Below, piece by piece: positions 12,469 to 23,797 of a DNA stretch of 64,000 bases (positions are counted from its first letter, which is position 1; every line of letters starts with the position of its first letter). The notes beneath the pieces were generated by a model that ran no database searches, was not told where the DNA came from, and saw only the letters and a program-made list of their open reading frames with translations. Location: assembly GCF_027887165.1 (NCBI RefSeq), contig NC_077228.1, forward strand, positions 208,122,777 to 208,186,776, written 5' to 3'. The translations under genes were made by a program, and so were the position numbers. The DNA comes from Monodelphis domestica (taxonomy: Eukaryota; Chordata; Mammalia; Didelphimorphia; Didelphidae).

Positions 12469-12785
12469 GAGAGAGAGAGGGAGAGAGAGAGAGAGGAAGA
12501 CAGACAGGGAGGGAAAGAGGAAAAGAGAGGAAGAGAGAGAGAGGGAGGAAGGAAGGTGGGGTTAGACTGAGAGGAGAGAAGGAGGGAGGAAGGGGGAAGG
12601 AGAGAGGGAAGGAGGGAGGAAGGGAAAGGGAGGGGGGAGACAGGGAGGGAGAGAGGAAAAAGGAGGAAGAGGTGGGAAGGGAGGAAGACAGGGAGGAAAG
12701 GGGAAGGAGGGAGATGAGAAAGGGGAGGAGGGAGGGAGATGGAGAGAGAAGGAGGGGGAAAGAGGAGGGGGAAGAGGGAGATTTG
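12466..12785 (+). repeat. Purine-rich (GGA/GAGG) tract
   Basis: About 320 bp almost wholly A/G on the + strand (gagagaggg/aggaagg). It produces long artefactual open frames on both strands (Pro/Ser-rich or Arg/Glu-rich). Confidence 0.95.
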
Positions 12786-12849
12786 GGGTGAGGAAACAAG
12801 ATGTTCCCTCCCCCCATCTTCTGCACAAACCCTGAAAACCTTAGCTTAG

Positions 12850-13257
12850 AGCAGGGGTTCTTAACCTGGAGGGTGTGAACTTCTCACCAGATGGTCAGAG
12901 GGCATCCATGAGGGGAGAAGAGAAAAGAATAGGCATTTATTAAGTATCTATTACATGCCAAGCACTGGACGAAGTGCTTTACAAAAATCTCATTTGATCA
13001 TCTTAACAACTCTGAGAAGAGTATATTATGTAGTAGTACCAATGGTAGGACTACTACCATTTACATTTTACTACCATTTTGGGGAAACCAAGGCAGACAA
13101 TATCAAGGGACTTGTCCAAGATCACAAGCTAGCCAATGTCGGAGATCAGATTTGAACTTAGGTCTTCCTGACTCCACTATATCTGCTGTGCCACCCAGCT
13201 GTATCTGCCTTTTTTTTTTTAATATATCAAAAAAATGTTAAGAACCTCCGACTTGGA
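12850..13257. mobile_element. hAT-type MITE split by a MIR-like block
   Basis: The left end 'caggggttcttaacctgg' (12852) and the inverted right end 'gttaagaacctccg' (13236) form terminal inverted repeats of the same family as at 27,912, 35,216 and 55,452. The central 13-kb block is MIR, annotated separately. Confidence 0.55.
12930..13202 (-). mobile_element. MIR, near full length
   Basis: Runs from 'ggcatttattaagtatctattacatgccaagcactgg' through the core and 'caagatcacaagctagcc' to the head 'tgtgccacccagctg'. Confidence 0.8.
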
Positions 13258-14108
13258 GAAGTCATTCATTTCATCACACACACCCAACTTCATTCTATGA
13301 AAACGCAAACATCCCTTGAAATGGGATGTATAGTACATGCAGTTACGAACACCCTGATGATTAAAGAAAGAATTTCCTTCCGAGACAGAACGGATCCAGA
13401 GCAGCATCCCAGGACCAGTGGGGGGACGGAGAACCTGACGTTTTTCTTGCCCTACTTTGAGATCTGGGTCAGGCACTCCGAATGTAGGGCAGTAGGAGTG
13501 AGTCCCGGATCAGGACTGCAAGAAAGGAGGGAGCTGACGAAAGGATGTAGAGGGGGTGGCGGTTAGGAAATTGGGGTGAGGTCTCTCTCTTGTAGTCTGT
13601 GAGCTGTGGGTGGGTTTGAGGCCATGAAAGGAGACAGCCAGAAGCTGAGCAAACAACCAGGCCTGGGGAGCAGGTCGGGAGCCTGGTGAAGGCAGGGAAC
13701 ACAAGGGTCCTTTTGTGCTGGGGAGCACAACAGGGAGTGGAGCCAGACTGCAGTCAGAAGGGGTGTGCGATGGAAGTTATTGGGCAAGAGGACCCCTACA
13801 GTGTGAAAGGTCAGAGAGCAGCCAACTCACTGACTCAGCCCCACCCTGCCTGCAGGATTAGATCTCCTGGGTCTGGCGGAGAGAGCTGTCCCCACAGCCC
13901 TCCTCCACAGAGAGCCTATTCCTGCTTGGAAGGAGTGAGTCTTGGGACTGCCACATCCTTCATAGGTTCTGAACCCACCTCCCTCAATTTCACTGTAGAT
14001 TTCTGTTCCTTCCCTTGGCTTTCCCTTTACCCAAACTGATTCTTCCTAGCTTCCTATATAGGGGAAGCATTTGTAGGTAGAAAGAATAAATCCTGCTATC
14101 TGTATAAC
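13258..14108. other. Intergenic, unique, moderately GC-rich
   Basis: No repeat is recognised. Overlapping 70-117-codon frames on both strands share no domain or splice logic, so I do not call a gene. Confidence 0.5.
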
Positions 14109-14109
14109 T

Positions 14110-14545
14110 AAATGGAGCCTTCTTTCTCTCTGTTTCTCTTTGTCTCTCTGTCTCTTCTCTCTCTCTCTCTCTTTTCTCTCTCCATCTCTCTCTGTCTCTC
14201 TCTCTCCTTTCTCCCTCTCCTCCCTCTCCCTCTTTCTCTTTTCCCCTCCTCTCTCTTCCCCCCATCTCTTCCCCCTCTATCTCACTCTCATCTCCCCCCT
14301 CTCCATCTCTCCCCCTCCCTCCCTCTCTTCTTCCCTTCCCCTCTCTCTCCTTCTCTCTCTCCTTCTCTCTCTCTTTCTCTCTCCCTCCCTTTCTCCCCCC
14401 TTCCTGTCTCCCTCACTCTCTCTTCCCCTCTGTCTTTCTTCCCCATCCCTCCTCCCTCCCTCTCCCTCATTCTCTGTTTCTGTCTTTCTCTCATTCTCTT
14501 CCTCCCTGTCTTTCTCTGACTCAAATCTCTGTTTCTGTCTCTCAG
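14110..14545 (+). repeat. Pyrimidine-rich (CT)n/(CCCT)n tract
   Basis: About 435 bp of almost pure C/T on the + strand. It is the mirror of the purine tract at 12,466 and creates spurious Ser/Leu/Pro frames. Confidence 0.95.
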
Positions 14546-14559
14546 TTTCACAGAGCACT

Positions 14560-14760
14560 TTTGGCATCTATTTCCTTTAAACAAGGTTTCCATTTGGTAA
14601 ATAGGATGGGTATTAATGTCCCCATTTGACAGCTGAGAAAACTGAGACTCAGAAGCTTAACAGAATGCCCACAATGCTAATTAGTGGCCTGGATACCTCT
14701 TGAAATCTGGTCTCCTGCTTCACCGTCCAATGTTTTTCTTCTAGACCATTGCCCCATTTG
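14560..14760 (-). mobile_element. MIR
   Basis: 'atgtccccatttgacagctgagaaaactgagac' is the reversed MIR core. The head is decayed to 'ttctagaccattgcc'. Confidence 0.7.
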
Positions 14761-14814
14761 CAAGTAGGGTCTTTCCAAGAGAGATTTCTGCTCCCAGGTC
14801 ACAGACGTGACGCA

Positions 14815-14960
14815 ACAGAAAGGTCCTTAGCGTGGGAGTCAGGAGACTCAGCTCTATTACTCATCACCTTGGAGCAATTCTTTACCTTCTCTAGACCTCA
14901 GTTTCCTTTTGTGTAAAATGAGGCAGTTGGGCCCTAAGATCCCTTCCTGTTGCTGCATTG
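14815..14960 (+). mobile_element. MIR
   Basis: 'gtgggagtcaggagactcagctc' head followed by 'cctcagtttccttttgtgtaaaatgagg' core. Confidence 0.7.
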
Positions 14961-15044
14961 TGTGACTGTCCTCTCCCCTATTCTGGCCACTTTTCAGGTT
15001 GGCATGGAACGATGATAAGTAGTTGCTTGAGGTATGCAGTCTAG

Positions 15045-15130
15045 AAATGATTCATTCAATAAGCATTTATTAAGTGTCCATTACATTCCATGCACTGGGC
15101 TAAGTGCTAGGAATACTCAAATGCTGAAAT
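15045..15130 (-). mobile_element. L2 3'-end fragment
   Basis: 'attcaataagcatttattaagtgtccattac...gggctaagtgctaggaata' is a reversed L2 terminus. Confidence 0.6.
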
Positions 15131-15224
15131 GCTCTTGTAATCTCGCCCTTTTTTTCTCTCTGATATAATTCACAGCCTCACTTCTCCTGTGCCACCTTGA
15201 TAGAGGGTTCTCCTATAAGCTCTT

Positions 15225-15500
15225 GTGTAGTCACTTCAATTGCATCTGACCATTCATGACCCATTTGGTTTTTTTTTTCTCCTTTCTATTATTTTCTTTT
15301 TATTCTTTCCTTCTCTTTATCTCTAAAATGGCTTGCCATTTTCTACGTCAGCTCATTTTGCAGATGAGAAAAATGAGATCAATGGGGTTAAGTGACTTGC
15401 CCAGGGTCACACAGCTAGAGTCTTGAAATTGGATTAGAACTCAGGTCTGCCCCTCTCCAGGACTGTTGCTCTATCCACTGTATTAACTGGCTGTCTCCTC
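15225..15500 (-). mobile_element. Mar1-like SINE
   Basis: 'catctgaccattcatgacccatttgg', then a pyrimidine-rich expansion, then 'cagatgagaaaaatgag' and 'gggtcacacagctagag'. The tRNA head end is at 'ctgtattaactggctgtc'. Confidence 0.8.
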
Positions 15501-16262
15501 TAGGAGTTCACCCAATGCTAGAGGCATTCTTTGCTTTCTCCTGACATTTCAGGGACTCTGCTGGAGTCCTCAGACTGTCCACCCTTGACACAAGACTAGT
15601 CTGTTCTTTTTCTCGTATAGTACCACGATAACATCTTTTTTCTTGTCCTCACTGATTCGCTGCTGCAGTGTGCTCCCACACATCACATGCCTCACTATTG
15701 CTCTGTGTGATTTTTACTTTTGGTTCTTTAGACTATTGTCTGTCTTTCTTTCATAAAACAACAACTGGTAGGACATTGGTAATAAAAATATGGGTCTTTT
15801 TTGTGCTGAGGGCATTGGATCCGAACAAAGGGGGGGAACTTGGGGTCATTAAAGCTGCTTTGCAGTTTCCCAAAGGCAGTCCAGGCTGCTTTCCTATTTA
15901 ATTCTGGGTCCAACTTGTTATCCATCTAAACTGCCTGTCACAGGTCTACACAGTGATGGGCGCCGTCCTGCGCCCCTCTCCTGCGTGGCTGGTCAGATCA
16001 AAGTCTGAATGGTTCTCCATCTCTTCCAGGAAACTGCGGCGCTCCATAACTTGGTGAAACCAGCACAATGTCACCTGAAGACAGGAGCCTTCGGCGATGA
16101 TACAGTCCTTTCACCAATAAGTTTTTATATAAACTAGTGCTGCCTTTGTTCCTCATCTCTCCCTCGCTGACAATTAAGCAGCGAAAATGCAAACAAAAAC
16201 AAAAAAAACTCCTTCAGGAGTTTACACTCAGATGGAGGGGAGAAACAACACATATAAGAAGT
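15501..16262. other. Intergenic, no recognised feature
   Basis: I see neither a gene nor a clear repeat. It includes an isolated CG-containing patch near 15,955-15,985. Confidence 0.5.
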
Positions 16263-16263
16263 A

Positions 16264-16475
16264 CAAAATATTTTTGTTGTTCAGTTGTGTCCCCATTTGG
16301 GAGTTTCTTGGGAGAGATCCTGGAGTTGTCTGTCATTTCCTTCTCCAGCTCATTTTACAGATGAGAAAATTGAGGCAAACGGAGTTAAATGATTTGCCCA
16401 GGGTCACACAGCCTGTGTGTGTCTGAGGCCAGATTTGAACTCAGGAAGATTCCTGATTCCAAGCCCAGCTTGTCT
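16264..16475 (-). mobile_element. Mar1-like SINE
   Basis: 'gttgttcagttgtgtccccatttgggagtttcttgg' and 'gatgagaaaattgaggc', plus 'ggtcacacagcc'. Confidence 0.85.
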
Positions 16476-16614
16476 CAATACAAAATATGTAGAAATGACT
16501 TTCTGTATATCAATACAAAGTATATAAATAGTCATTTCTCCAGGGGTAGGGTGAAGGCACTAGGAATTGGGGTAATCGGGAAAGCACTAATTTAAATATA
16601 GATTCCAACACAGA

Positions 16615-16727
16615 AAACTTGGGATTAATGACTTGTCCAGGATCACAAATGTCTGAGGTCAGATTTGAACCCAGAATTTCTTGTCTCCAGGTCTGGCACT
16701 CTATCTACTGAGCCACCTAGCTGCCCT
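16615..16727 (-). mobile_element. SINE fragment (WSINE1/Mar1 head half)
   Basis: 'cttgtccaggatcacaaatgtctgagg...ctgagccacctagctgccc' gives the reversed core-to-head only. Confidence 0.75.
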
Positions 16728-16754
16728 ACCACTGCATATCCTTTTAAGGACTTA

Positions 16755-16850
16755 AGATATGTCCATTTGCTCAGAGATCAAGTGACTTACCCAAAGTCAT
16801 ACAGCTATTAAGTGGTGTTGTGTGAACTCAGGTCTTCTAGCAGCCTTAGC
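16755..16850 (-). mobile_element. MIR fragment
   Basis: 'gatcaagtgacttacccaaagtcatacagctatta' is a reversed MIR segment. Confidence 0.65.
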
Positions 16851-16869
16851 ACATTGGGTGAACCTCATA

Positions 16870-17010
16870 AAATCTCTTATATATATTGTCTCCCCAGCTA
16901 GAGCATGAGCCCCTTAAGTAGATAGATTATCTCATTTTTTTTCTTTGTATGCTCAACATTTAGAAGGGCTCTTGGCACATAGTAAGCACATAATAAATGT
17001 CTTTTTATTC
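16870..17010 (+). mobile_element. L2 3' end
   Basis: 'gagcatgagccccttaagtag...ctcttggcacatagtaagcacataataaatg' is the L2 3' terminus in direct orientation. Confidence 0.75.
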
Positions 17011-17790
17011 ATTTATTCTAATTTCCCCTATTTCGAGCTTGTGGAGTTATTTTTTTTAAATACATGTAGACTCTCACATTTATCCCCATTAAAATTTATT
17101 CCTATTCAAGATTCCAATATTTCTTTTTTTTAGATTTGCCTTATTGTGATGAGCTATCAACTTATTTTCAGTTCCAGATTCTGTCATCTGACATACTAAC
17201 TATCCATCCCAACCTTATATTATCTGAAAATGTAATTATGCCATCTATGCCTTTATTAAGATAATCAGTTCTCAGCTACTCAAGTGGAGTCATGTTCTCC
17301 TCAGTGTGTTTCCTCCAATAATGCAAATTAAATCTTATCCACGTCAGCACCAGGAGGAGGAAGGAGGTAAGTTCAATCACATAACTTAGGAAAACTTGTG
17401 TGGAAATTTATTACATGTAATTGGTAAAAAGTATATGTACATATAAAGTATAACGTGTAATGGGCTTGCACACCTCTTCATGCCCATTTGGGTGAACCTG
17501 AATTTTGATTATTCAACCACCAGACTTGAATCCTTCCATACATCACAACCAGAAGAACTTGGGTATTAAAAAGATGGGCTTTTTTTTTTTTCGTTGAGGG
17601 AGAAGCTTTGATTCATCCAATGATTTTTATACATTTTTAGAACCAATCCACACCCTTCTCTTCTTCTTTTTCAAATTTTTGGCCCTTGTCCATTGTCCAT
17701 TTGCAATGTCTATCCAAGAAAATTAGAGAGATCCCTCTCAAATCCAGTCCAACTAGCCCTCTTGCTGTTCCTCATCTCCACTCTTCATTC
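17011..17790. other. Intergenic, no recognised feature
   Basis: AT-rich sequence without a recognised gene; possible further decayed L2/L1 material. Confidence 0.4.
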
Positions 17791-18222
17791 TTGATCTGTA
17801 CAGGCTGTCCACCCTACTTGGAATGCACTCCCCTCTTTTTAATTTTTTCCTCCTAAAACCCTTATATTCTGTCTTAGAATCAATACTAGATATCGATTCT
17901 AAGACAGAAGAGTGGAAAGGGCTAGGCAACTGGGGTTAAGTGATTTGCTCAGGGTTTCTCAGCTAGGAAGTGTCTGAGGCCAGATGTGGAGCCAGGATCT
18001 CCTGCCTCCAGTTTTGGTGCTCTTATTCCTTGTGTTACCTACCTGGCCCTCCCTACCTTTTAGAAACCCTACTTTCCTTTAAATATCCACTTGAACCCTA
18101 CCTTTGACATGAAGCCTTTCCTGATCCCATCAGCTCCTGGTGCCTTCCCCCCGAATGAGATAATATTTGTAAAACTCTGGACCTGGTATGTGGTAGGCAC
18201 TTAGTAAATGCTCATTCCTTTT
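17791..18222 (+). mobile_element. L2 3' region split by a SINE
   Basis: 'gtacaggctgtccaccctacttggaatgcactcc' then, after the SINE, 'acatgaagcctttcctgatccc' and 'ggtaggcacttagtaaatgctc'. This is the L2 3' order, interrupted at about 17,850-18,052. Confidence 0.75.
17850..18052 (-). mobile_element. WSINE1-like SINE inserted in L2
   Basis: Tail palindrome 'caatactagatatcgattct', core 'ctcagggtttctcagctagg' and head 'tgtgttacctacctggcc'. Confidence 0.85.
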
Positions 18223-18235
18223 CCCTCCTCCTTCC

Positions 18236-18515
18236 CCCCTTATTTTATATATTATTCTTGCATATATTGCATTACCCATATATTATTTTATATATTATTC
18301 ATGCATATATCATCTTACTCACATATTATATATTATTCTTGCATATATTGTCTCACCCATACATTATTTTATATATTATCTTACATATTATACATTATTC
18401 TTGCATATATTATCTTCACTATATATTATTTATGCATATATTGTACCCATATATATTATTCTTGCATATATTGCATCACCCATATGTTATTTTATATATT
18501 ATTCATACCTATATT
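18236..18515 (+). repeat. AT-rich minisatellite
   Basis: Imperfect tandem units built on 'attcttgcatatattgc' and 'cccatatattattttatata', repeated about ten times with length variation. It sits inside L2 3'-end sequence. Confidence 0.85.
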
Positions 18516-18645
18516 GTCTTACTCAGTAGAATGGAAGCTCCTTATGGGTAGAATCTTTTTAATTTCTGTCTTTGTATCTCTAGCAACTAATCCAGTATAT
18601 GGCACATAGTTGGTGCATAAGAAATGTTCAAGGGTTGCTTGAGTG
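18516..18645 (+). mobile_element. L2 3' end (continues after minisatellite)
   Basis: 'agtagaatggaagctccttatggg...tatggcacatagttggtgcataagaaatg'. Confidence 0.7.
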
Positions 18646-18734
18646 ACACAAAACCTTTCTGGTATATTTCAATCTGGCTTTCCAAATGATGATTATCCAT
18701 TCCTCCCTCTTGAGAACTCAGATGGGTGCTAGCT

Positions 18735-18850
18735 AATCATCAATAAACATTCATTAAGAGTTTCCTATATGCCAGGCACTATGCTAAGTGCTAGGATAAA
18801 AAAACGGGCAAAAGACAATCCCTGCCTTCAAGGAGTTTACAATTGGAGGA
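18735..18850 (-). mobile_element. L2 3'-end fragment
   Basis: 'caataaacattcattaagagtttcctatatgccaggcac...ccctgccttcaaggagtttac'. Confidence 0.7.
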
Positions 18851-19386
18851 TTGCTATTTAGGCAAAAAAAAAAAAAGGTGAATTGGGCAAAACAGAAAAT
18901 CTTCAGGAGCCACATCCTTGTAGATGGGGCCTGGGTTGAGGGAAGAGGAAAGGTGTTGGAACTGTGAGCCTGTGACAGAGTAGATGCTCATTCATGAACC
19001 TTGTCAGCAATTCTGCCAACCATCATGCCCCCATGTGTAGTTTGTTCTAGACTGCCTTTGAGGTCCTCTGGATCTTCCTTATCCATTATCTTCTCCCAAA
19101 CTTGACTTGTCTAGCTGGATCCTGTTTTCTTAGTGTTTATTTCCTGTCCTTTGTTCCTCCTATGGGTCACTGACTGAGGCAGGGCCTCTGCCACCAAGAC
19201 CACATCTGGTCTGGTCAAATTATATCATCCATGTAGCAGAGGGAGACATCCGTGCACTAAGGAAGCAAGACCTTGCTCAGATCTCAACCAGCCATTCTGT
19301 GGCAATCAGAGGGAGAGTGCAGGGAATTCTGGGGAAGGATGAGGAAGATGTATGAACATACAGTGAACATTCAGTAACTGCTTTTT
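18851..19386. other. Intergenic, no recognised feature
   Basis: Apart from a short poly(A) patch near 18,865-18,876, I recognise nothing. Confidence 0.5.
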
Positions 19387-19387
19387 G

Positions 19388-19440
19388 CATTCATTCATTC
19401 ATTCATTCATTCATTCATTCATTCATTCATTCATTCATTC
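19388..19440 (+). repeat. (ATTC)n tetranucleotide microsatellite
   Basis: 53 bp, about 13 perfect units. Confidence 0.98.
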
Positions 19441-20488
19441 TAGGTTGTCACCCGTACTTCTCATCCCAAATTTCCCTTTGGGGTTATAAAAGTAAAGGAT
19501 GCTTCTCTTCACATGTTTGCAATGGTCAGTCTTTAATGAACACAGCCTGTTTCTGTATTGCCTCCAGCCTTTGTTTGAGGTACTAGCCCATGACCTGCAG
19601 CAAGCTGAATTGGCACCTACTCCTCATCTTGGCAAAGAGCTTCTGGAAACAAGAACCTTTCTTCCAAGAGAAACAAAGGCCCTTCCCAGGACCCAGCTCA
19701 GCCCTGCCTAATCTGATGCTTCATCAGAAGTTCTTACAACCTCACACATTGAAAGGAAGCATCTCTATTCAAAGAGACACAGAGGACCTGGTTCAGTTCC
19801 AGGTTACTTTCACACTCCACCCTTCCTGGAACAATGATGCAAAACTGGGTCTTCAGTTCCCAGGTAGGTCTGCATTTTTCTCCTAAGTAACAGTCCCATC
19901 AAGACAAAGGGACAACCTTAGCCCGGAGATAGAGGCTTCCTCTGGGAGTCTCGGGCAAAGGAGGCTGGGATGCCGACCAGGACTGGGAAAGCAATTCATA
20001 GTTTCTCTGCCTTTCCAAACTCCATGATAGGTTGCCTTCTTATCCTCAGTTCTCTGGTCCAAAGAAATGGCATCCACAAGGTTATATGACTCTCTTGGGC
20101 TGTTGTCCCTGCTCCAAGTCTTGTTTGCTCCAGCACGATTCAAATGAGGATGAGGGATTGTCCGCCACAGTCCCCATCTCTTTCCTCACCTCTAACCCCA
20201 TTTGTACCTGAGGGCTCAGGACCCTCCTCCTGGCCCTTGTCCTTAGGAAAATACTGGCTTCCTCCTCGGGTAGGAATCAAAATCCCTTGCAGTCTTTCAG
20301 GATTGGGAATACATCTGTCCTGTAGCCTTTCAGATGTCTGTTGTTCACATAGAATGGGTGTATGCATCCCCTATCATAACATATGTGTGTTCACATAACA
20401 TGTATTTGTGTGTGTTTACACATACCCATACCTAGTTTATGTGTCTATTCTATATACACAGAAACAAGGTACGTCTATACAATACATA
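19441..20488. other. Intergenic, no recognised feature
   Basis: Overlapping short frames on both strands, none with a recognised domain. TG/CA-rich at 20,380-20,460. Confidence 0.5.
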
Positions 20489-20489
20489 T

Positions 20490-20735
20490 ATTAATTCATT
20501 CTCCAGTCACGTTCAACTCTTTTTGTGACCCCATTTGAGGTTTTCTTGGCAAAGATATAGGAGTGGTTTGCCATTTCCTTCTCTAGCTCGGTTTATAAAT
20601 GAGGAAACTGAGGCCAACAGGGTGAAGTGATTTACCCAGGGTCACACAGCTAGCAAGTGTCTGAGGCTAGATTGGAACTCAAGAAGAGTTCCTGACTGTA
20701 GACCCAGCTCTCCATCCACTGTACCACCAGCTATC
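20490..20735 (-). mobile_element. Mar1-like SINE, full length
   Basis: 'cagtcacgttcaactctttttgtgacccc', core 'aatgaggaaactgaggc', head 'ccactgtaccaccagcta'. Confidence 0.9.
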
Positions 20736-20742
20736 CATATCC

Positions 20743-20747
<5 letters not shown>

Positions 20748-20794
<47 letters not shown>
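20748..20794 (+). repeat. (TG)n microsatellite
   Basis: 47 bp of TG repeat at the 3' flank of the SINE. Confidence 0.97.
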
Positions 20795-20796
<2 letters not shown>

Positions 20797-20812
20797 ATAC
20801 ACACATATATAT

Positions 20813-20940
20813 CAGTGATGGGCAACCTTTTGAGCTTGGTGTGTCAAAATTTATCAAAAAACCAAGCATAACTCGGGTGATGTATCACTTCGAGAAAAAA
20901 AAAAAACCCATAATTTCATGATATTCATAGTTTATGCCTT
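20813..20940 (+). mobile_element. hAT/SPIN-like DNA transposon, 5' fragment
   Basis: Starts with the hAT-type terminus 'cagtgatgggcaacct', followed by 'gagcttggtgtgtcaaaa' and 'ggtgatgtatcactt'. The right terminus is missing: the element stops where the minus-strand L1 begins. The terminus resembles SPIN-type hAT transposons as I remember them, so the subfamily is inference. Confidence 0.6.
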
Positions 20941-22545
20941 CAATTTTATTTTTTTTTAATTTTAATTATTTCTCTTTTTTTGAAATTTTTATTTAATTAG
21001 TCAATTTAGAATATTTTTCCTTGGTTACAAGAATCATATTCTTTCGCTCCCCTCCCCCACCCCTTCCTGTAGCCAATGCTCAATTCCTCTGGGTTTTACA
21101 TGTATCCTTGATCAAAGCCTATTTCCATATTATTGATGTTTGCACCAGGGAGATCATTTAGAGTCTACATCCCCAATCATAACCCCATTGAACCATGTGA
21201 TCAAGTAGTTGTTTTTCTTCTATGTTTCTGCTCCCACAGTTCATTCTCTGGAGGTGGATGGTATTCTTTCTCATTAGTCCCTCAGAATTATCATAGATCA
21301 TTGCATTGTTGCTAGTAGAGAAGTCTATGACATTCGATTGTACTACAGTGTACCAGTCTCTGTGTACAATGTTCTCCTGGTTCTGCTCCTTTCACTCTGC
21401 ATCAGTTCCTGGAGGTTGTTCCAGTTCACATGGAATTCCTCCAGTTCATTATTGCTTTGAGCACAATAGTATTCCATCACCAACATATACCACAATTTAT
21501 ACAGTCATTCCCCAATAGAGGGACACCCCCTCATTTTTCAATTTTTTTCCACCTCAAAGAGTGGAGCTATGAATATTTCTGTACGTGTCTTTTTCCTTAT
21601 TATCTCTTTGGGGTACAAACCCAGCAGTGGTATGCCTGGATCAAAGGGTAAGCAATCTTTTAAAACCCTTTGCACATAATTTCAAATTGCCCTTCAGAAT
21701 GGTTGGATCAATTTACAACTCCACCAGTAATGTATTAGTGTCCCAATTTTGCCTTATCCCCTCCAACATTTATCACTTTCCTTTGTTGCTATATTGGCCA
21801 ATCTACTAGGTGTGAAGTGATACCTCAGAGTTGTTTTTATTTGCATTTCTCTAATTATGAGGGATTTAGAACACTTTTTCATGTGCTTATTGATAGTTTT
21901 GATTTCTTTATCTGAAAACTGCCTATTCATGCCCTTTGACCATTGATTTAGCTTCTTACAGATTTGAGAAAGTAGACCTTTGTCAGAGGTTTTTGTCATA
22001 AAGATTTTTTCCCCAATTTGTTTCTTCCCTTCTAATTTTAGTTGCATTGGTTTTGTTTGTACGAAAACTTTTTAATTGAATGTAATCAAAATTATTCATT
22101 TTACATTTTGTAATATTCTCTATCTCTTGCTTGGTCTTAAATTCTTTCCTTTCCCATAGATCTGACAAGTATACTATTCTATGTTCACCTAATTTACTTA
22201 TAGTTTCTTTCTTTATATTTAAGTCATTTATCCATTCTGAATTTATCTTAGTATAGAGTGTGAGATGTTGATCTAAACCTAATCTCTCCCATATTGTTTT
22301 CCAATTTTCCCAGAAGTTTTTGTCCCAAAAGCTGGGATCTTTGGGTTTATTGTAGACTATCTTGCTGAGGACATTTACCCCTAGTCTATCCCATTGATCC
22401 TCCCTTCTGTCTCTTAGCCAGTACCATATTGTTTTGATGACCACTGCTTTCTAGTACAGTTTACTATCTGGCATCCTTCACATTTTTATTTCATTATTTT
22501 CCTTGATATATCTTTTGTTGTATGAACTTTGCTTAATTAGCTTTA
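20941..22545 (-). mobile_element. L1, 5'-truncated: 3' UTR and ORF2 C-terminal end
   Basis: Reversed L1: a T-rich tail (poly(A) of the element) near 20,945, the marsupial-type 3' UTR ('gttctcctggttctgctcc', 'aacatataccacaatttat'), then ORF2 C-terminal coding to about 22,540. Two open stretches (21,754-22,047 and 21,983-22,444, minus strand) overlap in different frames, so ORF2 carries a frameshift. It is non-functional. Confidence 0.85.
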
Positions 22546-23073
22546 TCTCTTCCTAGACCCACCCCATCTGTACCCCATCAGCCATATTACTTCAGAAGAG
22601 GCTTCTTAAGCCCTGAAATATGCAAACTCTGTTGTATTTCTCTCACTTCCCCTACCATGACCATGATAGAAAAAGACCTCATGCTTTTCCATTAAATATC
22701 TTTTGTTTTGAACAAATGTAAATTCTGGTAGATCTGGTCAAAGAAAACATTGGTTGAGACTTGGGAGCTATGATTTTTAAGTGGTTGGTAACCCAATTAA
22801 CCTAAATTGTGCCTTGGACATAGGGTAGCTTTTATGGGGCTCAGGTCATATAGGGAGACATATTCTATCTGTTAGAAAATGATTATGTGCATAGAAAAAG
22901 CAAAATAGAAAGACCATATTGATTTAAGGAAAATGAGCTCACTTCTAACTAGAGTGATTAAGGAAGGTATTATGGAGGCAGTAGAAGTATTATTAATATA
23001 ATAATTAAAAATAATTAATCCATCATTAATATAGCATAACAAAACAGTAGCTATTTGGTATGTCACTCAAGAA
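22546..23073. other. Intergenic, no recognised feature
   Basis: AT-rich; I see neither a gene nor a clear repeat. Confidence 0.5.
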
Positions 23074-23074
23074 G

Positions 23075-23250
23075 CAGCTAATAATCATAATTTGCATTCA
23101 CATAGGACTTACAGAACATTTTATATATAGTATTTCATTCGATTCTTATAACAACCCTAGGGGTAAGTGCTATTATTGTCCTAATTTTAGAGATGAGGAA
23201 ACTGAAGTTAAGTGATTTGTCCATGGTCTCACAGTTAATAAGAAAAAAAA
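23075..23250 (-). mobile_element. MIR, near full length
   Basis: 'ttcttataacaaccctaggggtaagtgctattatt' and 'gagatgaggaaactgaag'. Confidence 0.8.
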
Positions 23251-23797
23251 AAGAAATACAGTGTAAAAACTTATGATCTGCACCTTGGTGAAGACAAGAA
23301 AGGGAGAGAGAATGACAAGACAAACGTCTCAGTGTTGAACACAATCTCACTGCCTTCTTTTTCTCTATAAAGATGGGATTGGGAGATAAGGAGAATAAAA
23401 TATATATCAGGATGAGATGGAGAGAAATAATAATCATGAGCATGAAGGAGAATGGTATGAACTCACCTATAAAATGAGAGAAAGAATATCTTAGAAAGCA
23501 GAATTCTTTTTAAAAGAAATACACTTAAAGCATAAGAATTCATGTAGAGTTAAAAATAAGATAAAAAGGAATCAAAACTTTATTTTGATGACTCAATATA
23601 TATACCACATTCAAACATAGATTACAAATCTTACAAAAAGACAAACAAGAAAGAAGTTTAGAACTTTAATAGAATTTTAGAAAAGTTAGACATGAGAGAT
23701 CTCTAATGATTCCTGAGTGCTAATAGAAATGAATGTATGTATACATAGACTCAGATATATATAACAAATTTACAAAAATTGACTATGTGCTAAACAC

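Noticed and set aside
12113-12826. 237-codon minus-strand open frame (and overlapping + frames of up to 128 codons)
   Set aside because: Made by the TG microsatellite and purine tract; composition is Ser/Pro/Leu and His/Thr runs with no domain.
13686-14039. 117-codon + frame in unique GC-richer sequence
   Set aside because: No domain or splice-site logic, and competing frames on the other strand; not enough to call a gene.
14110-14593. Overlapping 96-146-codon frames on both strands
   Set aside because: Pure artefact of the CT-rich tract.
21983-22444. 153-codon minus-strand frame that could look like a host gene
   Set aside because: Reads as the L1 ORF2 C-terminal part within a truncated L1.
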